Shown here in pieces: positions 59,184-59,220 of a DNA stretch of 59,220 bases. Both the position numbers and the translations under genes were made by a program. The DNA comes from Erysipelotrichaceae bacterium (GTDB lineage: Bacteria > Bacillota_I > Bacilli_A > Erysipelotrichales > Erysipelotrichaceae), in contig JAFRKA010000007.1 in NCBI GenBank assembly GCA_017432005.1, positions 1 to 59,220 on the forward strand. The letters are read 5' to 3'. The notes under the pieces are model-generated. The model was not told the DNA's origin, did not search any database, and saw nothing but the letters and a program-made list of their open reading frames with translations. Position 1 is the first letter of the stretch, and each line of letters opens with the position of its first letter.

Positions 59184-59220
59184 CATCAAACGGAGAGTTT
59201 GATCCTGGCTCAGGATGAAC
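59184..59220 (+). rRNA. rrs: 16S ribosomal RNA, 5' end only
   Basis: AGAGTTTGATCCTGGCTCAG, the universal 27F site, occurs at 59194-59213, followed by GATGAAC, as seen in Erysipelotrichia and many clostridia. The mature 5' end is put near 59184 by comparison with known 16S genes. The gene runs off the right edge. Confidence 0.95.

Overview
The window looks like a chromosomal segment of a low-GC Gram-positive bacterium, most likely class Erysipelotrichia (Firmicutes). This is an inference from the single-membrane gene set, the comG-type competence operon, the Prp/L27 processing pair, the Firmicutes-style CIRCE, cre and boxA sequences, and the first bases of a 16S rRNA gene at the right edge. 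No sporulation gene is visible. Genes are tightly packed, with many 1 to 40 bp overlaps and short intrinsic terminators that often overlap stop codons.

Layout. 1-136: left end of an IS3-family (IS150-like) element. 173-3445: DtxR-type iron repressor divergent from feoA-feoA-feoB plus a Cys-rich membrane peptide, with two matching operators on the shared promoter. 3545-6471: cold-shock protein, LD-carboxypeptidase, threonine aldolase and a CRP-like regulator. 6542-11066: substrate-binding lipoprotein and permease of an ABC importer (no ATPase), polysaccharide deacetylase, WYL regulator and a membrane protein. 11075-14722 (minus): ispG, csoR and copA, the last with CopZ fused to its C-terminus. 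14788-21470: dnaE, two-component system, tRNA methyltransferase and CPBP protease in one run. 21567-23906: a second FeoB with FeoA fused to its N-terminus. 23921-26288: L21 leader, rplU-prp-rpmA and obgE. 26379-30284: an Fbp/Afu-type ABC importer behind a cre site. 30347-32752: ruvAB, rpmG and a metallo-hydrolase. 32867-36283: complete comGA-GG operon, then efp. 37004-40338: trxB, a small conserved protein and a Y-family polymerase, divergent from an HdiR-like self-cleaving repressor. 40373-43163: murG-murB-ftsQ. 43280-44106: nine tRNA genes. 44196-49523: a 1775-residue coiled-coil protein. 49617-52156: GPH-type symporter and Ntn amidohydrolase. 52182-54053: htpG under CIRCE. 54156-57781: ybeY-dgkA-cdd-era-recO and a carboxypeptidase. 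57797-58392: TPP riboswitch and thiT. 58402-58962: DUF402 protein. 59014-59220: rRNA promoter, leader and 16S start.

Two observations stand out. First, at least eight genes have a -10 hexamer exactly six bases before the start codon (and one seven bases), with no Shine-Dalgarno sequence. This predicts leaderless transcripts used routinely beside normal SD-led genes. Second, the 1775-residue cytoplasmic coiled-coil protein contains a gap-free 461-residue internal duplication and matches no family I recognise; it may be a cytoskeletal or scaffold protein. Other points are the CopA-CopZ fusion with an internal ribosome site, a CRP-like palindrome at -41.5, and a TPP riboswitch whose terminator hairpin contains the SD.
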